Assembly: GCF_001552275.1 (NCBI RefSeq)
Contig: NZ_BCQW01000001.1
Span: 186,001 to 250,000, forward strand
Direction of reading: 5' to 3'
Source of the DNA: Amphibacillus sediminis NBRC 103570
GTDB taxonomy: Bacteria; Bacillota; Bacilli; Bacillales; Amphibacillaceae
Length of the DNA: 64,000 nt
Shown here: piece by piece, positions 9,294-18,366 of the stretch
Layout: each line of letters begins with the position of its first letter
Numbering within the stretch: the stretch's first letter is position 1
Position numbers and translations under genes: made by a program
The notes under the pieces: model-generated
What the model saw: only the letters and a program-made list of their open reading frames with translations
What the model was told of the DNA's origin: nothing
The model's database searches: none

Positions 9294-10661
9294 CTACTGT
9301 CCTGCTTCATGTTCAGCCATAATTGGATATAATTCAAGAAACTTTGTGTTAAAGTCTCCAGATTTAAAAACGGAATGGTTCATTACCTTTTCATGAAATG
9401 GAATGGTAGTTGAGACTCCCTCGATGAAAAATTCACTTAGGGCGCGCTTCATACGTTCAATAGCCTCATCCCGTGTTTGACCATAAGTAATGAGCTTGGC
9501 AATCATTGAATCATAATAAGGAGGAATGCGATAGCCTGGATACGCTGCAGAGTCAACCCTCACACCATATCCCCCTGGCGGTAAGTACATATCGATCACA
9601 CCTGGGGTCGGCATAAAGTTCCTAGCTGGATCTTCTGCATTTATCCGACATTCTATCGCCCAGCCATTAAAGCGAACATCTTGCTGTTGAATTTCCAAAT
9701 GTAGGCCACTTGCTACTTTAATCTGTTCTTTTATTAGATCTACACCCGTAACCATTTCAGTAACAGGATGCTCGACCTGAATCCGCGTGTTCATCTCCAT
9801 AAAATAGAATTTTTGGTCTTTTTTATCAAAAATAAATTCAATTGTTCCAGCACCAGAGTAGTTAACAGCTTTTGCTGCCTGTACAGCAGCATGACCCATT
9901 CTCTCTCTTATTACTTCATTAATTGCAGGCGATGGCGTCTCCTCAATTAATTTTTGTAGTCGACGTTGAACAGAACAGTCCCTTTCACCTAAGTGTATCA
10001 CATTTCCAAAGTTATCTGCTAGTACTTGTATTTCAACATGTGAAAAATCTTCAATAAATTTTTCAATATAGACACCCGGATTACCAAACGACCTTTCCGC
10101 CTCTTGCTGGGTGACTTGAAGTGCCTGTAATAAATCATCTTCAGTTCTAACAACCCGAATACCTTTTCCACCGCCACCAGCAGTTGCTTTAATAATAATC
10201 GGATAACCGATTGACTTAGCTAACTCGATCGCTTGCTCCTCAGATTCGATAAGACCATCAGAACCAGGGACAATAGGTACTCCAGCTTTTTTCATTGTTT
10301 CTCTGGCAACATCCTTTGCTCCCATATTTTGAATCGCGTACACACTTGGTCCAATAAAGGTAATATGGCATTTTGCGCAAAGCTCTGCAAAATCCGCGTT
10401 TTCCGATAAAAAGCCATATCCAGGGTGAATAGCATCAACCTCAGTTAAATTAGCCACACTCATAATTGGTGTAAAATTCAAATAACTCTCTGAACTATTA
10501 GCCGGTCCAATGCAATATGCCTCGTCGGCCAATTGAACATGCAGCGCATCACGGTCTGCTTCTGAATACACAGCCACTGTATGTATACCTAATTCTTTAC
10601 AAGCTCGAATAATGCGAACAGCTATCTCCCCTCGATTTGCCACTAAAACTTTTTTAAACAT
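9294..10661 (-). CDS. accC: Acetyl-CoA carboxylase, biotin carboxylase subunit
   Basis: 455 residues. ATP-dependent carboxylation of the biotin on AccB, first half-reaction of malonyl-CoA synthesis. The N-terminal preATP-grasp domain starts [20 protein letters not shown]. The ATP-grasp domain contains the glycine loop [12 protein letters not shown] (about 159-170), [13 protein letters not shown], and [16 protein letters not shown] (about 285-300). The biotin carboxylase C-terminal domain follows from about 330. It is 12 bases downstream of accB. Confidence 0.97.
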   Translation of the reverse strand: MFKKVLVANRGEIAVRIIRACKELGIHTVAVYSEADRDALHVQLADEAYCIGPANSSESYLNFTPIMSVANLTEVDAIHPGYGFLSENADFAELCAKCHITFIGPSVYAIQNMGAKDVARETMKKAGVPIVPGSDGLIESEEQAIELAKSIGYPIIIKATAGGGGKGIRVVRTEDDLLQALQVTQQEAERSFGNPGVYIEKFIEDFSHVEIQVLADNFGNVIHLGERDCSVQRRLQKLIEETPSPAINEVIRERMGHAAVQAAKAVNYSGAGTIEFIFDKKDQKFYFMEMNTRIQVEHPVTEMVTGVDLIKEQIKVASGLHLEIQQQDVRFNGWAIECRINAEDPARNFMPTPGVIDMYLPPGGYGVRVDSAAYPGYRIPPYYDSMIAKLITYGQTRDEAIERMKRALSEFFIEGVSTTIPFHEKVMNHSVFKSGDFNTKFLELYPIMAEHEAGQ

Positions 10662-10673
10662 GTTCGCATCCCC

Positions 10674-11135
10674 CTAGTTTAGTTTTACCCCAAATAATGG
10701 TTGACCATACTCAACCAGTTCGCCGTTTTCGGCAAGGATCTCAACAATTTCACCGTCTACTTCTGCTTCAATTTCATTAAATAACTTCATGGCTTCAACA
10801 ATACATACAATTGACTTTTTCGATACTTTATCGCCTACCTGAACATAGGGATCACTATCAGGTGAAGAAGATAAATAAAAGGTTCCAACCATTGGAGACG
10901 TAATTTGGTAATCAAAAGTCGGTTTAGTAGTCTCTTGTTCCATTGCTTTAGGCGATTCACTAGGTTGATTAGCAGGACTGATTGTTACCGTTTGAGGGAC
11001 AGATTCAACCACTGTAGTATTTTCTTTACTTTTTTTCAGCTTTAATTTTAATCCGTCATACTCATATACTAGCTCATCAAGCGAAGATTCATCTAATGAC
11101 TTTATCAAAGTTTGAATTTCATTTATGTTTAGCAT
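10674..11135 (-). CDS. accB: Biotin carboxyl carrier protein of acetyl-CoA carboxylase
   Basis: 153 residues. The N-terminal helical part (1-35) is followed by a flexible Pro/Ala/Gln linker (about 38-72) and a biotinyl domain at 76-153. The biotinylated lysine is K117 in [10 protein letters not shown]. AccB shuttles carboxybiotin between AccC and the AccAD carboxyltransferase. It is first in the operon, behind a promoter and FapR-type operator in the 100 bases upstream. Confidence 0.97.
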   Translation of the reverse strand: MLNINEIQTLIKSLDESSLDELVYEYDGLKLKLKKSKENTTVVESVPQTVTISPANQPSESPKAMEQETTKPTFDYQITSPMVGTFYLSSSPDSDPYVQVGDKVSKKSIVCIVEAMKLFNEIEAEVDGEIVEILAENGELVEYGQPLFGVKLN

Positions 11136-11184
11136 AAAACATACACTCCTTATTGATTAAAAATAGGATAATAGAGACTAATTA

Positions 11185-11201
11185 TTAATAACAGGTACTA
11201 A
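11185..11201 (-). promoter_or_regulatory. Putative FapR operator of accB-accC-yqhY
   Basis: Minus strand TTAGTACCTGTTATTAA agrees with the 17-bp FapR consensus (TTAGTACCT core and a TTA/TAA palindrome). It lies just downstream of the predicted transcription start, where bound FapR would block RNA polymerase and malonyl-CoA would relieve repression. No fapR gene is in the window. Confidence 0.75.
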
Positions 11202-11213
11202 TGCTTACTAATA

Positions 11214-11242
11214 ATTCTATTAGAAATTGAGTGAAACTTCAA
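11214..11242 (-). promoter_or_regulatory. Sigma-A promoter of accB-accC-yqhY
   Basis: -35 TTGAAG (11237-11242) and -10 TAGAAT (11214-11219), separated by exactly 17 bases. The start would be near 11207, immediately upstream of the FapR-like site, leaving a leader of about 70 bases before accB. Confidence 0.75.
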
Positions 11243-11500
11243 CTATAAGATTATCTTGAACACTCTAAAAACATTAGCACGGCTTTACACACCTTTAGTA
11301 TGTCTTAATTTAGAGACCTATGCAAGTTAGCCAATCTTACCGACATTCTTTTACTTCAAATGAAGGAAAGCTCGTTTTCACTATCAGAAAATGCAAACAG
11401 AATAATTATCAATTGTTTAATACTCTAAAGCATTCGAGCACTAAGGACTTAGTGAGGCTTATATTCAAGCATTTCCATCAACGTCCTGCTACCAAAACAG

Positions 11501-11538
11501 AACAGGACAAGCTAAGCTTGCCCTGTTCCAAAATTTTT
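11501..11538. terminator. Bidirectional hairpin terminator between spoIIIA and accB
   Basis: AACAGGACAAGCT and AAGCTTGCCCTGTT form a near-perfect stem with a plus-strand AATTTTT tail. It most likely ends spoIIIA read-through after repeat A3. The GGACAAGC/GCTTGCC core recurs at 33013 and 63173. Confidence 0.6.
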
Positions 11539-11657
11539 ATCCAATTACTATTCATTGCTATTTCCTTATTGTTGTGATCACCGTTGCTAATTGCTGTGTT
11601 TTTGCGTTTTAACCCTTTTTCCGATCGATTGCTTCTTTAAGTCTTATGGACATTAAT

Positions 11658-11899
11658 TTTATCGCAGTGTAACTGGCTGGGGCTGCAATTACTCGCCTCA
11701 TCGAAGGGCTTTTGTGAGACTCCACTACAAGAAATAAGGGTACACGTCATGTCTAAGTGGGAGATCCAACAGCCAGTAACGGCCCGATTAGTTCAACTAA
11801 CGTTCCGTGGGGAGTGAGGAAGCTGACTAAGTTCGCGACGTGCCGCAACGTCTGCACGAGCATATCCTATACGTCGAATCCCCACTGAACGAAGTTTCA
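11658..11899 (-). repeat. Family A repeat, copy A3 (full length, minus orientation)
   Basis: Complete copy inverted relative to the others: starts TTTATCGCAGTGTAACTGGC on the plus strand and ends GAACGAAGTTTCA. Both paired domains are present. It lies 31 bases downstream of the spoIIIAH stop. Confidence 0.92.
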
Positions 11900-11930
11900 C
11901 TTTGCCCTTTTTTATGCTAATGTTAATATT

Positions 11931-12524
11931 TTAGCTATTAGCAGGTTGAAATTTAACTTCAACTTGCATCGGGCCAAACTCATCATAAACCGTTCTCATA
12001 ATCTGATTAGCTTCTGTATCGGAAAGTTCGTCAGTTTTAATGGTCACAACAATATTCTCATCCATTGAGCGTACAAGTACATCAGTGTAGCCATATTCAG
12101 ACTTAAGTGTTTCTTCCACAATTAGCTCTTTTGTCGACAATTGGTCAATCTTTTTCATTTCATCATAAGCATCATTTTTTTCTTCGGCTGATGCCGAGCC
12201 TGAAGCCATAATTGATTCTAATTGCTCTAAACGGCTGCTTCTTGATTGTGCTAACTCCATACGTATTAATGTAAATAGTTCATCGTCTGATGATATAGTA
12301 GAAATTGTTGATTCTTCTTCTAAGTCCATCTCATTTTGCTGATTTTGTTGCTCATTCATCACAGCACTATTGTCCTCATCTGATGTTAAAGTTGTTTCTT
12401 TCTCATCATCCTCTTGAAAAATAAATGCAAAATCTTCCTCAGTCGGTGAGTTCATGTAATAAACACTTAAAACGATCATTAAACTTAACAATGTTAACAG
12501 CCATACGGTTTGTTTTTTTAGCAT
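11931..12524 (-). CDS. spoIIIAH: Stage III sporulation protein AH
   Basis: 197 residues from the ATG at 12524, which has GGAGAGG upstream; a longer frame overlaps spoIIIAG. One N-terminal membrane segment (about 6-22, VWLLTLLSLMIVLSVYYM) is followed by an acidic Gln/Glu linker and a C-terminal YscJ/FliF-like ring-building domain (about 95-197). In B. subtilis it sits in the mother-cell-derived outer forespore membrane and docks with SpoIIQ to build the feeding-tube channel. Last gene of the spoIIIA operon, 1 base after spoIIIAG. Confidence 0.94.
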   Translation of the reverse strand: MLKKQTVWLLTLLSLMIVLSVYYMNSPTEEDFAFIFQEDDEKETTLTSDEDNSAVMNEQQNQQNEMDLEEESTISTISSDDELFTLIRMELAQSRSSRLEQLESIMASGSASAEEKNDAYDEMKKIDQLSTKELIVEETLKSEYGYTDVLVRSMDENIVVTIKTDELSDTEANQIMRTVYDEFGPMQVEVKFQPANS

Positions 12525-12525
12525 T

Positions 12526-13164
12526 TTATTCCTCTCCTTTACTTCTTGGCATAATTGATATTCGATGTGGTGGAACATCTAACACTCTTGAAACAGCTTC
12601 AGATACCCATTGTTTCGCTTGCATTTGCTCAACGCCATTAGCAACTACTAGCACACCACGGACTGTTGGTTTTTTACTTTGAACGATTAAAGGGATTTCC
12701 TGATCACCTTGTCTTATAATCACCACTTGCTGTTCTTCGGTTAGATCATCAATATTTCGTGTCCCGCCACCTTGGTCATTTTCTACAGTTGTTTGCGTTC
12801 CAATAATTAAGTTTTTCTCAAAAACTTGTTCACCAGTTGCATCTAAATTAACCATCACTTCCACATCGGTAACACCGGCAATTTTTTCTAACATATCTTT
12901 TAGATCCGCTTGATACGAAGCCTCTAATTCTGCCAACGGATCTTCAGTATCTTTGGACATAAAAACTTCCGTATTATCACCACCACTATCACGTTGTTCA
13001 TCTGTAGACTGTTTTGGATCGTCTGCTTGAAACCATTGACTTAATAGAAGTAATACAACCCCAGTACAAGCTAGGATAATTAAATAACCTGGTTTACTTA
13101 ACTTCTGTTTACCCTCATTTTTTTGTTGGAGCCACTCTATTAATTTCTTAATTGGATTGTCCAA
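12526..13164 (-). CDS. spoIIIAG: Stage III sporulation protein AG
   Basis: 212 residues. A single membrane segment at about 27-44 (YLIILACTGVVLLLLSQWF) is followed by a ring-building motif domain (about 75-205) containing DMLEKIAGVTDVEVMVNL and VRGVLVVANGVEQMQAK. AG forms the large oligomeric ring of the SpoIIIA-SpoIIQ transenvelope complex that keeps the engulfed forespore active. The spoIIIAH start follows within 1 base. Confidence 0.94.
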   Translation of the reverse strand: MDNPIKKLIEWLQQKNEGKQKLSKPGYLIILACTGVVLLLLSQWFQADDPKQSTDEQRDSGGDNTEVFMSKDTEDPLAELEASYQADLKDMLEKIAGVTDVEVMVNLDATGEQVFEKNLIIGTQTTVENDQGGGTRNIDDLTEEQQVVIIRQGDQEIPLIVQSKKPTVRGVLVVANGVEQMQAKQWVSEAVSRVLDVPPHRISIMPRSKGEE

Positions 13165-13167
13165 AAT

Positions 13168-13794
13168 CTACCCCCCCTCCCAGTACAACTTGATCTGCGT
13201 TTGATTGATATCCAAACGATTACTTAACCAGCTAAGAAGCACTGGATGGTCTTGTTCAAACTCGACATCTGTCCTATTCACTTCTTGTTCAGTATCAATG
13301 ATGATCGGACTAACATATCCAATCGTTTCACCCGCTTTATCTAGATGGATATGGACTGTTATATCCTCTATTGCAGGTTCAACCGATAAATCCTCATTCT
13401 CAGAATAGGGTGTGTCCACTTCTAAATGGGTGATACGATAATTAAATGTATGATTAAATTCCTCCTCTACTTCTTGTTTTAACTGGTTAGCTAGCTCTTC
13501 TATAACATATGCATGACTAGAGGCTTGTATTTCTTTTTTTTGAATGTTAATATCCTTATTCATAGTAGAGGTATCTGGATCATTAAAGAGCTGGTCCATT
13601 AGTTGATCAGACTGCTGGCTAATATCAATGTTGAAAATAGATAAAATAGGTTGAATAAAAAATAAAACAAAAATGAGTGAAAGGCTAAACTGAGCATATT
13701 TTTTCATATGACGATCTGGTAGTAGCATAAGTACAATCATCATAATAAGAACAAGAACGATAAGTTGACTAATCCAGTTTGCTAACAAGCTCAT
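13168..13794 (-). CDS. spoIIIAF: Stage III sporulation protein AF
   Basis: 208 residues. Two N-terminal membrane segments (about 4-24 and 33-52) are followed by a soluble domain of mixed alpha/beta type, predicted to be another ring-building fold. Part of the mother-cell SpoIIIA channel complex; requirement in sporulation is known, biochemical role is not. Three bases separate it from spoIIIAG. Confidence 0.92.
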   Translation of the reverse strand: MSLLANWISQLIVLVLIMMIVLMLLPDRHMKKYAQFSLSLIFVLFFIQPILSIFNIDISQQSDQLMDQLFNDPDTSTMNKDINIQKKEIQASSHAYVIEELANQLKQEVEEEFNHTFNYRITHLEVDTPYSENEDLSVEPAIEDITVHIHLDKAGETIGYVSPIIIDTEQEVNRTDVEFEQDHPVLLSWLSNRLDINQTQIKLYWEGG

Positions 13795-13807
13795 CTCAGT
13801 TTCACTC

Positions 13808-14986
13808 CTATCTAATCATTAACGTGATATTACTTGCGACAAGCAGAATAACGATCGTCATCATGAACATAAAAGAGACAACAAATAGACAAGCCAGCAG
13901 ATAAAAAATGTGCTTAGAAATAATCGTTAAGCATTTAACAAGCTGACTCTCTCCTATTGGTTGAAGAATGGCCGCAGCAAGCTTATAAGCTAAACCGACT
14001 ATTCCGACTTTAATTATTGGCCAGCTAATCATTAGCAACAAAGTAACCAGTCCAAAGATGCCAATTCCATTTTTTAATACATGTGTCGCGGCAAAAATCG
14101 TATCTGTTGCGTCAGAAAACATTCGCCCTACAACTGGAATGAAATTATTGGAAACAAATTTAGTGGTTTTTATCGCTAACCCATCTTGTATCGCTGTCAC
14201 AGCTCCTTGAGCAGATAGAACAGTTAAAAAAACAGTTAAACAAACCGTTAATAATCCTAAGCCAACTTGTCTCAATAAATCAGCAAGCTTGGTTAATTGA
14301 AAGGCTTTATTCATTGAGCTTACAAGATGAAGGATAAGTGAAAAGAATATCAATGATAAAATAACCTTTTCAGTTAAAAAAACAGTGATGTGTAAAAATG
14401 AAATAATAATAGGATGAAAAAAAGCAACGGAAACAATTCCCCCTACGCTAGCTAATAAGCTTAACTGTAGAGGCAATAGAGCAATGATGAAGCTGTGCAT
14501 TTGTCCGATCGTTTGAATGACAAGTTCACTAATTGCTGTAAAGCTTTGGATAGCTAATGTTGTTAATACAAGCATTAAAACAAAACTGGCAATAGAATTG
14601 ACAGTCTCTGTTTGAAAGGCTGATTGAATATTACGCAGAAGTGCAGAGATAATCGTTAATACAATGAGCTGTCCTAATAAACGTCCATTCGCAATGACTT
14701 CATAGCCTATTATGTTAAGAAAAGTTCGCAACACCTCTTTAATTGATAAGGATTGATTATTTGTAACAAGATCTTTTACGGTCAGGCGATCTATCTCTGG
14801 TAAATAATCTTGATAGTCATGTCGCATGTCTTGCCAATATGCTTCAACTTCACTAAGATCAATTCTATCCAGTAAATTTGGCGAGTTATCTTCTTGATCA
14901 TCAATAGCGGATTGAGCATGAACAGCATCTTGAACAATGAAAACACATATAATGAAGCCAATAATTACTCTGGACAATAGCCGCAT
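13808..14986 (-). CDS. spoIIIAE: Stage III sporulation protein AE
   Basis: 392 residues, polytopic. An N-terminal signal-like segment (VIIGFIICVFIVQDAVHAQS) precedes a soluble stretch to about residue 90, then seven or so hydrophobic segments to the C-terminus. Family landmarks include VVGRMFSDATDTIFAATHVLKNGIGIFG. Related to the polytopic core of secretion systems; needed for forespore sigma-G activity in B. subtilis. Thirteen bases lie between it and spoIIIAF. Confidence 0.94.
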   Translation of the reverse strand: MRLLSRVIIGFIICVFIVQDAVHAQSAIDDQEDNSPNLLDRIDLSEVEAYWQDMRHDYQDYLPEIDRLTVKDLVTNNQSLSIKEVLRTFLNIIGYEVIANGRLLGQLIVLTIISALLRNIQSAFQTETVNSIASFVLMLVLTTLAIQSFTAISELVIQTIGQMHSFIIALLPLQLSLLASVGGIVSVAFFHPIIISFLHITVFLTEKVILSLIFFSLILHLVSSMNKAFQLTKLADLLRQVGLGLLTVCLTVFLTVLSAQGAVTAIQDGLAIKTTKFVSNNFIPVVGRMFSDATDTIFAATHVLKNGIGIFGLVTLLLMISWPIIKVGIVGLAYKLAAAILQPIGESQLVKCLTIISKHIFYLLACLFVVSFMFMMTIVILLVASNITLMIR

Positions 14987-15004
14987 TTTGATCCTCCATT
15001 TGTC

Positions 15005-15394
15005 TCAGCTTGGGATAAAACGGATAATAGCCTCAATAACTGCTGTCAGGACTGGTACAGAGACAATTAAAATAAACACTTTACCGACTAATTCAATTTT
15101 GCTTGCAATTGCGGATAAACCTGCATCTCGAGTTAACTGAGCTCCTAATTCTGTTAGATAAGCGATCCCTATGATTTGAAACATGGTTTCCAGATGAACA
15201 ATATCAAGCTGATATTGTCCAGCCATAGATTGAATCACATTGACAATTTCCTTTAATGGCTCTAATACAAAGAAGAATAATAAGCAGGTAGTAGCAATCA
15301 TGATAACAAGTGCAATGGTAGGCTGATAGGATTTTAGCAATGTAATCAGCAGACTTGCGATAACACCAATTAGAATAATTTGAACGATTAACAT
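15005..15394 (-). CDS. spoIIIAD: Stage III sporulation protein AD
   Basis: 129 residues with four hydrophobic segments and the conserved LTELGAQLTRDAGLSAIASKIELVGKV stretch (about 76-102). Small integral membrane subunit of the SpoIIIA channel; FliQ-like relationship has been proposed for AC/AD. Lies 5 bases after spoIIIAC. Confidence 0.93.
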   Translation of the reverse strand: MLIVQIILIGVIASLLITLLKSYQPTIALVIMIATTCLLFFFVLEPLKEIVNVIQSMAGQYQLDIVHLETMFQIIGIAYLTELGAQLTRDAGLSAIASKIELVGKVFILIVSVPVLTAVIEAIIRFIPS

Positions 15395-15399
15395 CTTGC

Positions 15400-15606
15400 T
15401 TAACCTTGAAACAAAAAGACTGATTTTATTTGTTGAAATAAGTCTGCGATATTTTCCATCACTATCATTAATACAATGACAAAACCAATTAGGGTTATAA
15501 ATTGTGCATATTCTTCTTTGCCCATTTGTTTTAAAATAGTATGAATCATTGCAACAACAATGCCTATTCCTGCAATTTGAAATAAAACTGAGGCATCATG
15601 ATACAT
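15400..15606 (-). CDS. spoIIIAC: Stage III sporulation protein AC
   Basis: 68 residues, two membrane segments (about 8-25 and 35-55) with the family motif LKQMGKEEYAQFITLIGFV between them. Small membrane subunit of the SpoIIIA complex and of typical length. Between spoIIIAB and spoIIIAD. Confidence 0.93.
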   Translation of the reverse strand: MYHDASVLFQIAGIGIVVAMIHTILKQMGKEEYAQFITLIGFVIVLMIVMENIADLFQQIKSVFLFQG

Positions 15607-15621
15607 TTACCTAGCTCCTTT

Positions 15622-16131
15622 CTATATCAAAACTAATGCAATTAAAATGCCACTTAATACGCCAATACCACGATAAACTTTACTTAAAGCTAAATAGTTA
15701 TCATGTGCCTCTGCCAATAATCTGTCTAAATGAACGAGCGTTAGTTGGATTTGTTTTTGCTGCTGATTGGTATCAAATTGCCCTAGCGTATTACCAAACT
15801 GCTGTAGAATATCTAATTCATGTTGCTCGAGTGCAGTGTATGATTTAAGCTGCTTAAGCTCTTGCGTCCAGAGTAAAGCCAAATCATCACTATCTGAGAT
15901 TTTATTTGCAATTAAATTAAAAAAGTGTGCTAAAGGATTTGGTATTTGGTTTGATACATGCTGACAAACTGACCGAATCGTATGTTGACTGTAAATAATT
16001 TCGGCTTCCATGATTTGTAAGGCTGTTTTTAGTTGACGAAGCTGCTGCGGTCTTTTTTTTAACCGATCAGAGCGGTCAAAGCCGATTAACGTAGTGGCCG
16101 CTATTAAGAGCATTGCTCCAATCCAATTCAT
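15622..16131 (-). CDS. spoIIIAB: Stage III sporulation protein AB
   Basis: 169 residues. An N-terminal membrane segment (1-18) and a C-terminal one (about 151-169) flank a mostly helical middle (RPQQLRQLKTALQIMEAEII). GspF-like cytoplasmic membrane protein family in the SpoIIIA complex. The start overlaps the spoIIIAA end by 56 bases, so the two are translationally coupled. Confidence 0.93.
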   Translation of the reverse strand: MNWIGAMLLIAATTLIGFDRSDRLKKRPQQLRQLKTALQIMEAEIIYSQHTIRSVCQHVSNQIPNPLAHFFNLIANKISDSDDLALLWTQELKQLKSYTALEQHELDILQQFGNTLGQFDTNQQQKQIQLTLVHLDRLLAEAHDNYLALSKVYRGIGVLSGILIALVLI

Positions 16132-17053
16132 TCTTTTTCACCCACTCTTTCTCAACGATGTGTCCGTTTGAATCCAAAATAGTAGGAGTGCAGCTACGAT
16201 CACGATTTAAAATTAGAAAGCGATCAAAATGTTGATCGTTTAGTATGGTTTGAAAGCTACGTCGCTTACTTAATTCTTGATAGCTGTAACTGTGAGCTGT
16301 GCATACAAGATTGACACCCGCCTTCGTTACTTCTTGAATAGCTTGTACATCTTGGACAGAGCCAATTTCATCAACGATGATAACATGTGGTGACATCGAT
16401 CTAATCATCATCATCATCCCGTCTACCTTAGGACAACTATCCATAATATCTGTCCTGATCCCGACTTGATAGTGGGCTAGTCCATTGTGACAACCTGCTA
16501 TTTCAGAACGCTCATCTATTAATCCTACTTTTACTGCTGGTACGTGCGCCCATCCATTTCCCATTAGACGCGCTATATCACGAAGTAAGGTTGTTTTCCC
16601 AGACTGTGGCGGACCAATAATCAGTGTATTTAAATAATGACCTTCTTTATAAATAAAAGGCATAAGCTTTGCTGCACTTCCAATCTGCTCATTCGCAATC
16701 CGAATATTGAAAGATGAAATCGATTGAATCTGAGTGATAGCTCCTGCATGGACGATAGCCCGTCCAGCCAAACCGACCCGGTGGCCACCTACTAATGTGA
16801 TGAAGCCTTCTTTTAATTCTTGTTGATAGCGATAGCGAGAAAATTCGCTTAATTGATTAAGTAAAAATTCACCATCAGCTTCAGTAAAAATAACATGATC
16901 CAGTAGATCAAATCGATTGTGACTAATAAGCTCAAGTGGCCGGTTTATCCTTATTCGTATTTCTTCTAAGTGAGGCCATTTTTCATCAATTAAGGTTTTT
17001 AAAAGCTTACGATGATGGATCGGGAATAATGCTAGAATTTCTTCAGCTACCAA
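16076..17053 (-). CDS. spoIIIAA: Stage III sporulation protein AA (secretion-type ATPase)
   Basis: 325 residues from a TTG start preceded by GGGAGGGAGA. Walker A GPPQSGKTTLLRD is at 147-159, Walker B HVIIVDEIG near 210, and AHSYSYQELSKR follows. SpoIIIAA resembles GspE/PilT secretion ATPases and energises the feeding-tube channel from the mother cell. First gene of the operon, 37 bases downstream of a sigma-E-type promoter. Confidence 0.94.
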   Translation of the reverse strand: MVAEEILALFPIHHRKLLKTLIDEKWPHLEEIRIRINRPLELISHNRFDLLDHVIFTEADGEFLLNQLSEFSRYRYQQELKEGFITLVGGHRVGLAGRAIVHAGAITQIQSISSFNIRIANEQIGSAAKLMPFIYKEGHYLNTLIIGPPQSGKTTLLRDIARLMGNGWAHVPAVKVGLIDERSEIAGCHNGLAHYQVGIRTDIMDSCPKVDGMMMMIRSMSPHVIIVDEIGSVQDVQAIQEVTKAGVNLVCTAHSYSYQELSKRRSFQTILNDQHFDRFLILNRDRSCTPTILDSNGHIVEKEWVKKNELDWSNALNSGHYVNRL

Positions 17054-17089
17054 ACTTGTCTCCCTCCCTACCTAATCATGATTAGTTCT

Positions 17090-17117
17090 AATATATGATA
17101 GAGTGACCTGAATATGA
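17090..17117 (-). promoter_or_regulatory. Sigma-E-type promoter of the spoIIIA operon
   Basis: Minus strand -35 TCATATT (17111-17117) and -10 CATATATT (17090-17097), 13 bases apart, fit the sigma-E pattern (GHATATT, 13-15 bases, CATACAHT) with small deviations. Mother-cell sigma-E control of spoIIIA is established in B. subtilis. Confidence 0.7.
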
Positions 17118-17362
17118 CAGAACAATGATGATGTACCCTAACGAGACATCATTAGAAAATAAAAAATTGCGCTAGCCGTTGTTAAGTGACTTTATGCTTA
17201 TTGAGAGCACTAACAAACCGAGAATTTATTTTATGTGCATGCATTAAGTTTTTAAAAAACAGGCAAACCTTAACTGTATCATTGCATGACATTTCTGGAT
17301 GATTAAATATTGGGGAGTGAATGGCATTACTCATTTATGCTTAGGGTTTTTTCTAATTCACT
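17118..17362. other. Spacer without recognised gene
   Basis: AT-rich sequence upstream of the spoIIIA promoter. B. subtilis has yqhV in this interval; I find no comparable reading frame here. Confidence 0.5.
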
Positions 17363-17403
17363 AAAAAACCCTTACCATGGGCATTTGCCCAAATGATAAG
17401 GGA
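17363..17403 (-). terminator. Distal terminator downstream of efp
   Basis: Minus strand CCCTTATCAT-TT-GGGC, loop AAAT, GCCCATGGTAAGGG, then TTTTTT. A strong hairpin. It is now about 360 bases from efp because repeat A4 and a B fragment lie between. Confidence 0.75.
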
Positions 17404-17407
17404 ATCA

Positions 17408-17460
17408 TTATCAAATGTACCTTGGTTGCGCCAGAATTTATCGAGCTTTGTTCGATAAAG
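17408..17460 (+). repeat. Family B repeat fragment (5' part only)
   Basis: ATCAAATGTACC, GCGCCAGA and TTATCGAGCTTTGTTCGATAAA match the first 50 bases of family B. The match stops exactly at CGATAAAG, where repeat A4 begins. Confidence 0.75.
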
Positions 17461-17702
17461 TGAAACGTCGTTCAGTGGGGTTTCGACGCATAGAATGCTC
17501 TAGTGCAGACGTTGCGACACGAGACGAACTTAGTTAGCTTCCTCTCTCCCCACTGAACGTTAGTTGAACCAATCGGGCCGTTACTGGCTGATGGATCTCC
17601 CACTTAGACATGGGTGTTCCCTTATTTCTTGAAGTAGGAGGCTTACAAAAGTCCTTCGATGGGGCAAGTAATCGCAGCCCCAGCCAGTTACACTGCGATA
17701 AA
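17461..17702 (+). repeat. Family A repeat, copy A4
   Basis: Near full length, with a 5-base loss in the GACGTCGCG palindrome. Flanked by CGATAAA(G) on the left and CGATAAA on the right. It separates two terminators downstream of efp. Confidence 0.9.
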
Positions 17703-17721
17703 TTCAGCGGGCTAGGCATGT

Positions 17722-17751
17722 AAAAAAAAGAACCCATTATAAAATGGGTTC
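17722..17751 (-). terminator. Rho-independent terminator of papA-efp
   Basis: Minus strand GAACCCATT, loop TTAT, AATGGGTTC, then TTTTTTTT. It starts 16 bases after the efp stop. Confidence 0.85.
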
Positions 17752-17766
17752 AGTTAATGGTAGACA

Positions 17767-18324
17767 CTACGCACGTGAAACATATTTTCCATCGGAAGTA
17801 CTAATAATTAAACGGTCTCCTGTATTGACAAAGAAAGGAACTTGAACAGTGAGTCCAGTCTCCATGACCGCTGGTTTAGAACCACCACTCGCCGTATCTC
17901 CTTTAATCCCTGGTTCAGTCTCGGTAACCTCTAACTCTACGTTATTTGGCAATGAGACTCCTAATGTTTCTCCTTGAAATGACATAATATTTACTTCCAT
18001 ATTCTCTTTTAGGAATTTAAGCTCGTACTCAATTTGAGCCGCAGAAAGTTCAGTTTGCTCGTAGCTTTCCATGTCCATAAAGGTATGCATATCTCCAGAG
18101 GCATAAAGGTATTGCATTTTACGATTATCAATATGCGCCTTAGCTACTTTCTCACCTGCTCGAAATGTTTTTTCCTGGATATTTCCATTTCTTAAATTAC
18201 GTAGCTTTGAGCGCACAAATGCAGCACCTTTACCAGGCTTAACATGTTGAAATTCCAATACTTGCCAAATACCGTTATCTACTTCAATGGTTAAGCCTGT
18301 TTTAAAATCATTTACCGAAATCAT
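17767..18324 (-). CDS. efp: Translation elongation factor P
   Basis: 185 residues with the three beta-barrel domains of EF-P: KOW-like N-terminal (1-64), OB domain II (about 66-127) and OB domain III (about 130-185, ending [19 protein letters not shown] and [12 protein letters not shown]). The tip loop [12 protein letters not shown] carries K32, the residue 5-aminopentanolylated in B. subtilis. EF-P rescues ribosomes stalled on polyproline. Probably co-transcribed with papA, 42 bases upstream. Confidence 0.97.
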   Translation of the reverse strand: MISVNDFKTGLTIEVDNGIWQVLEFQHVKPGKGAAFVRSKLRNLRNGNIQEKTFRAGEKVAKAHIDNRKMQYLYASGDMHTFMDMESYEQTELSAAQIEYELKFLKENMEVNIMSFQGETLGVSLPNNVELEVTETEPGIKGDTASGGSKPAVMETGLTVQVPFFVNTGDRLIISTSDGKYVSRA

Positions 18325-18366
18325 TTTTTTTCCTCCCTAATCGACTTACTTTTTCTCTATCTCCAA

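Noticed and set aside
11320-11577. 85-residue plus-strand reading frame
   Set aside because: No ribosome site, no recognisable domain, and it runs through the terminator hairpin at 11501.
17534-17737. 67-residue minus-strand frame in repeat A4
   Set aside because: The frame comes from the repeat itself and is broken in the other six copies.
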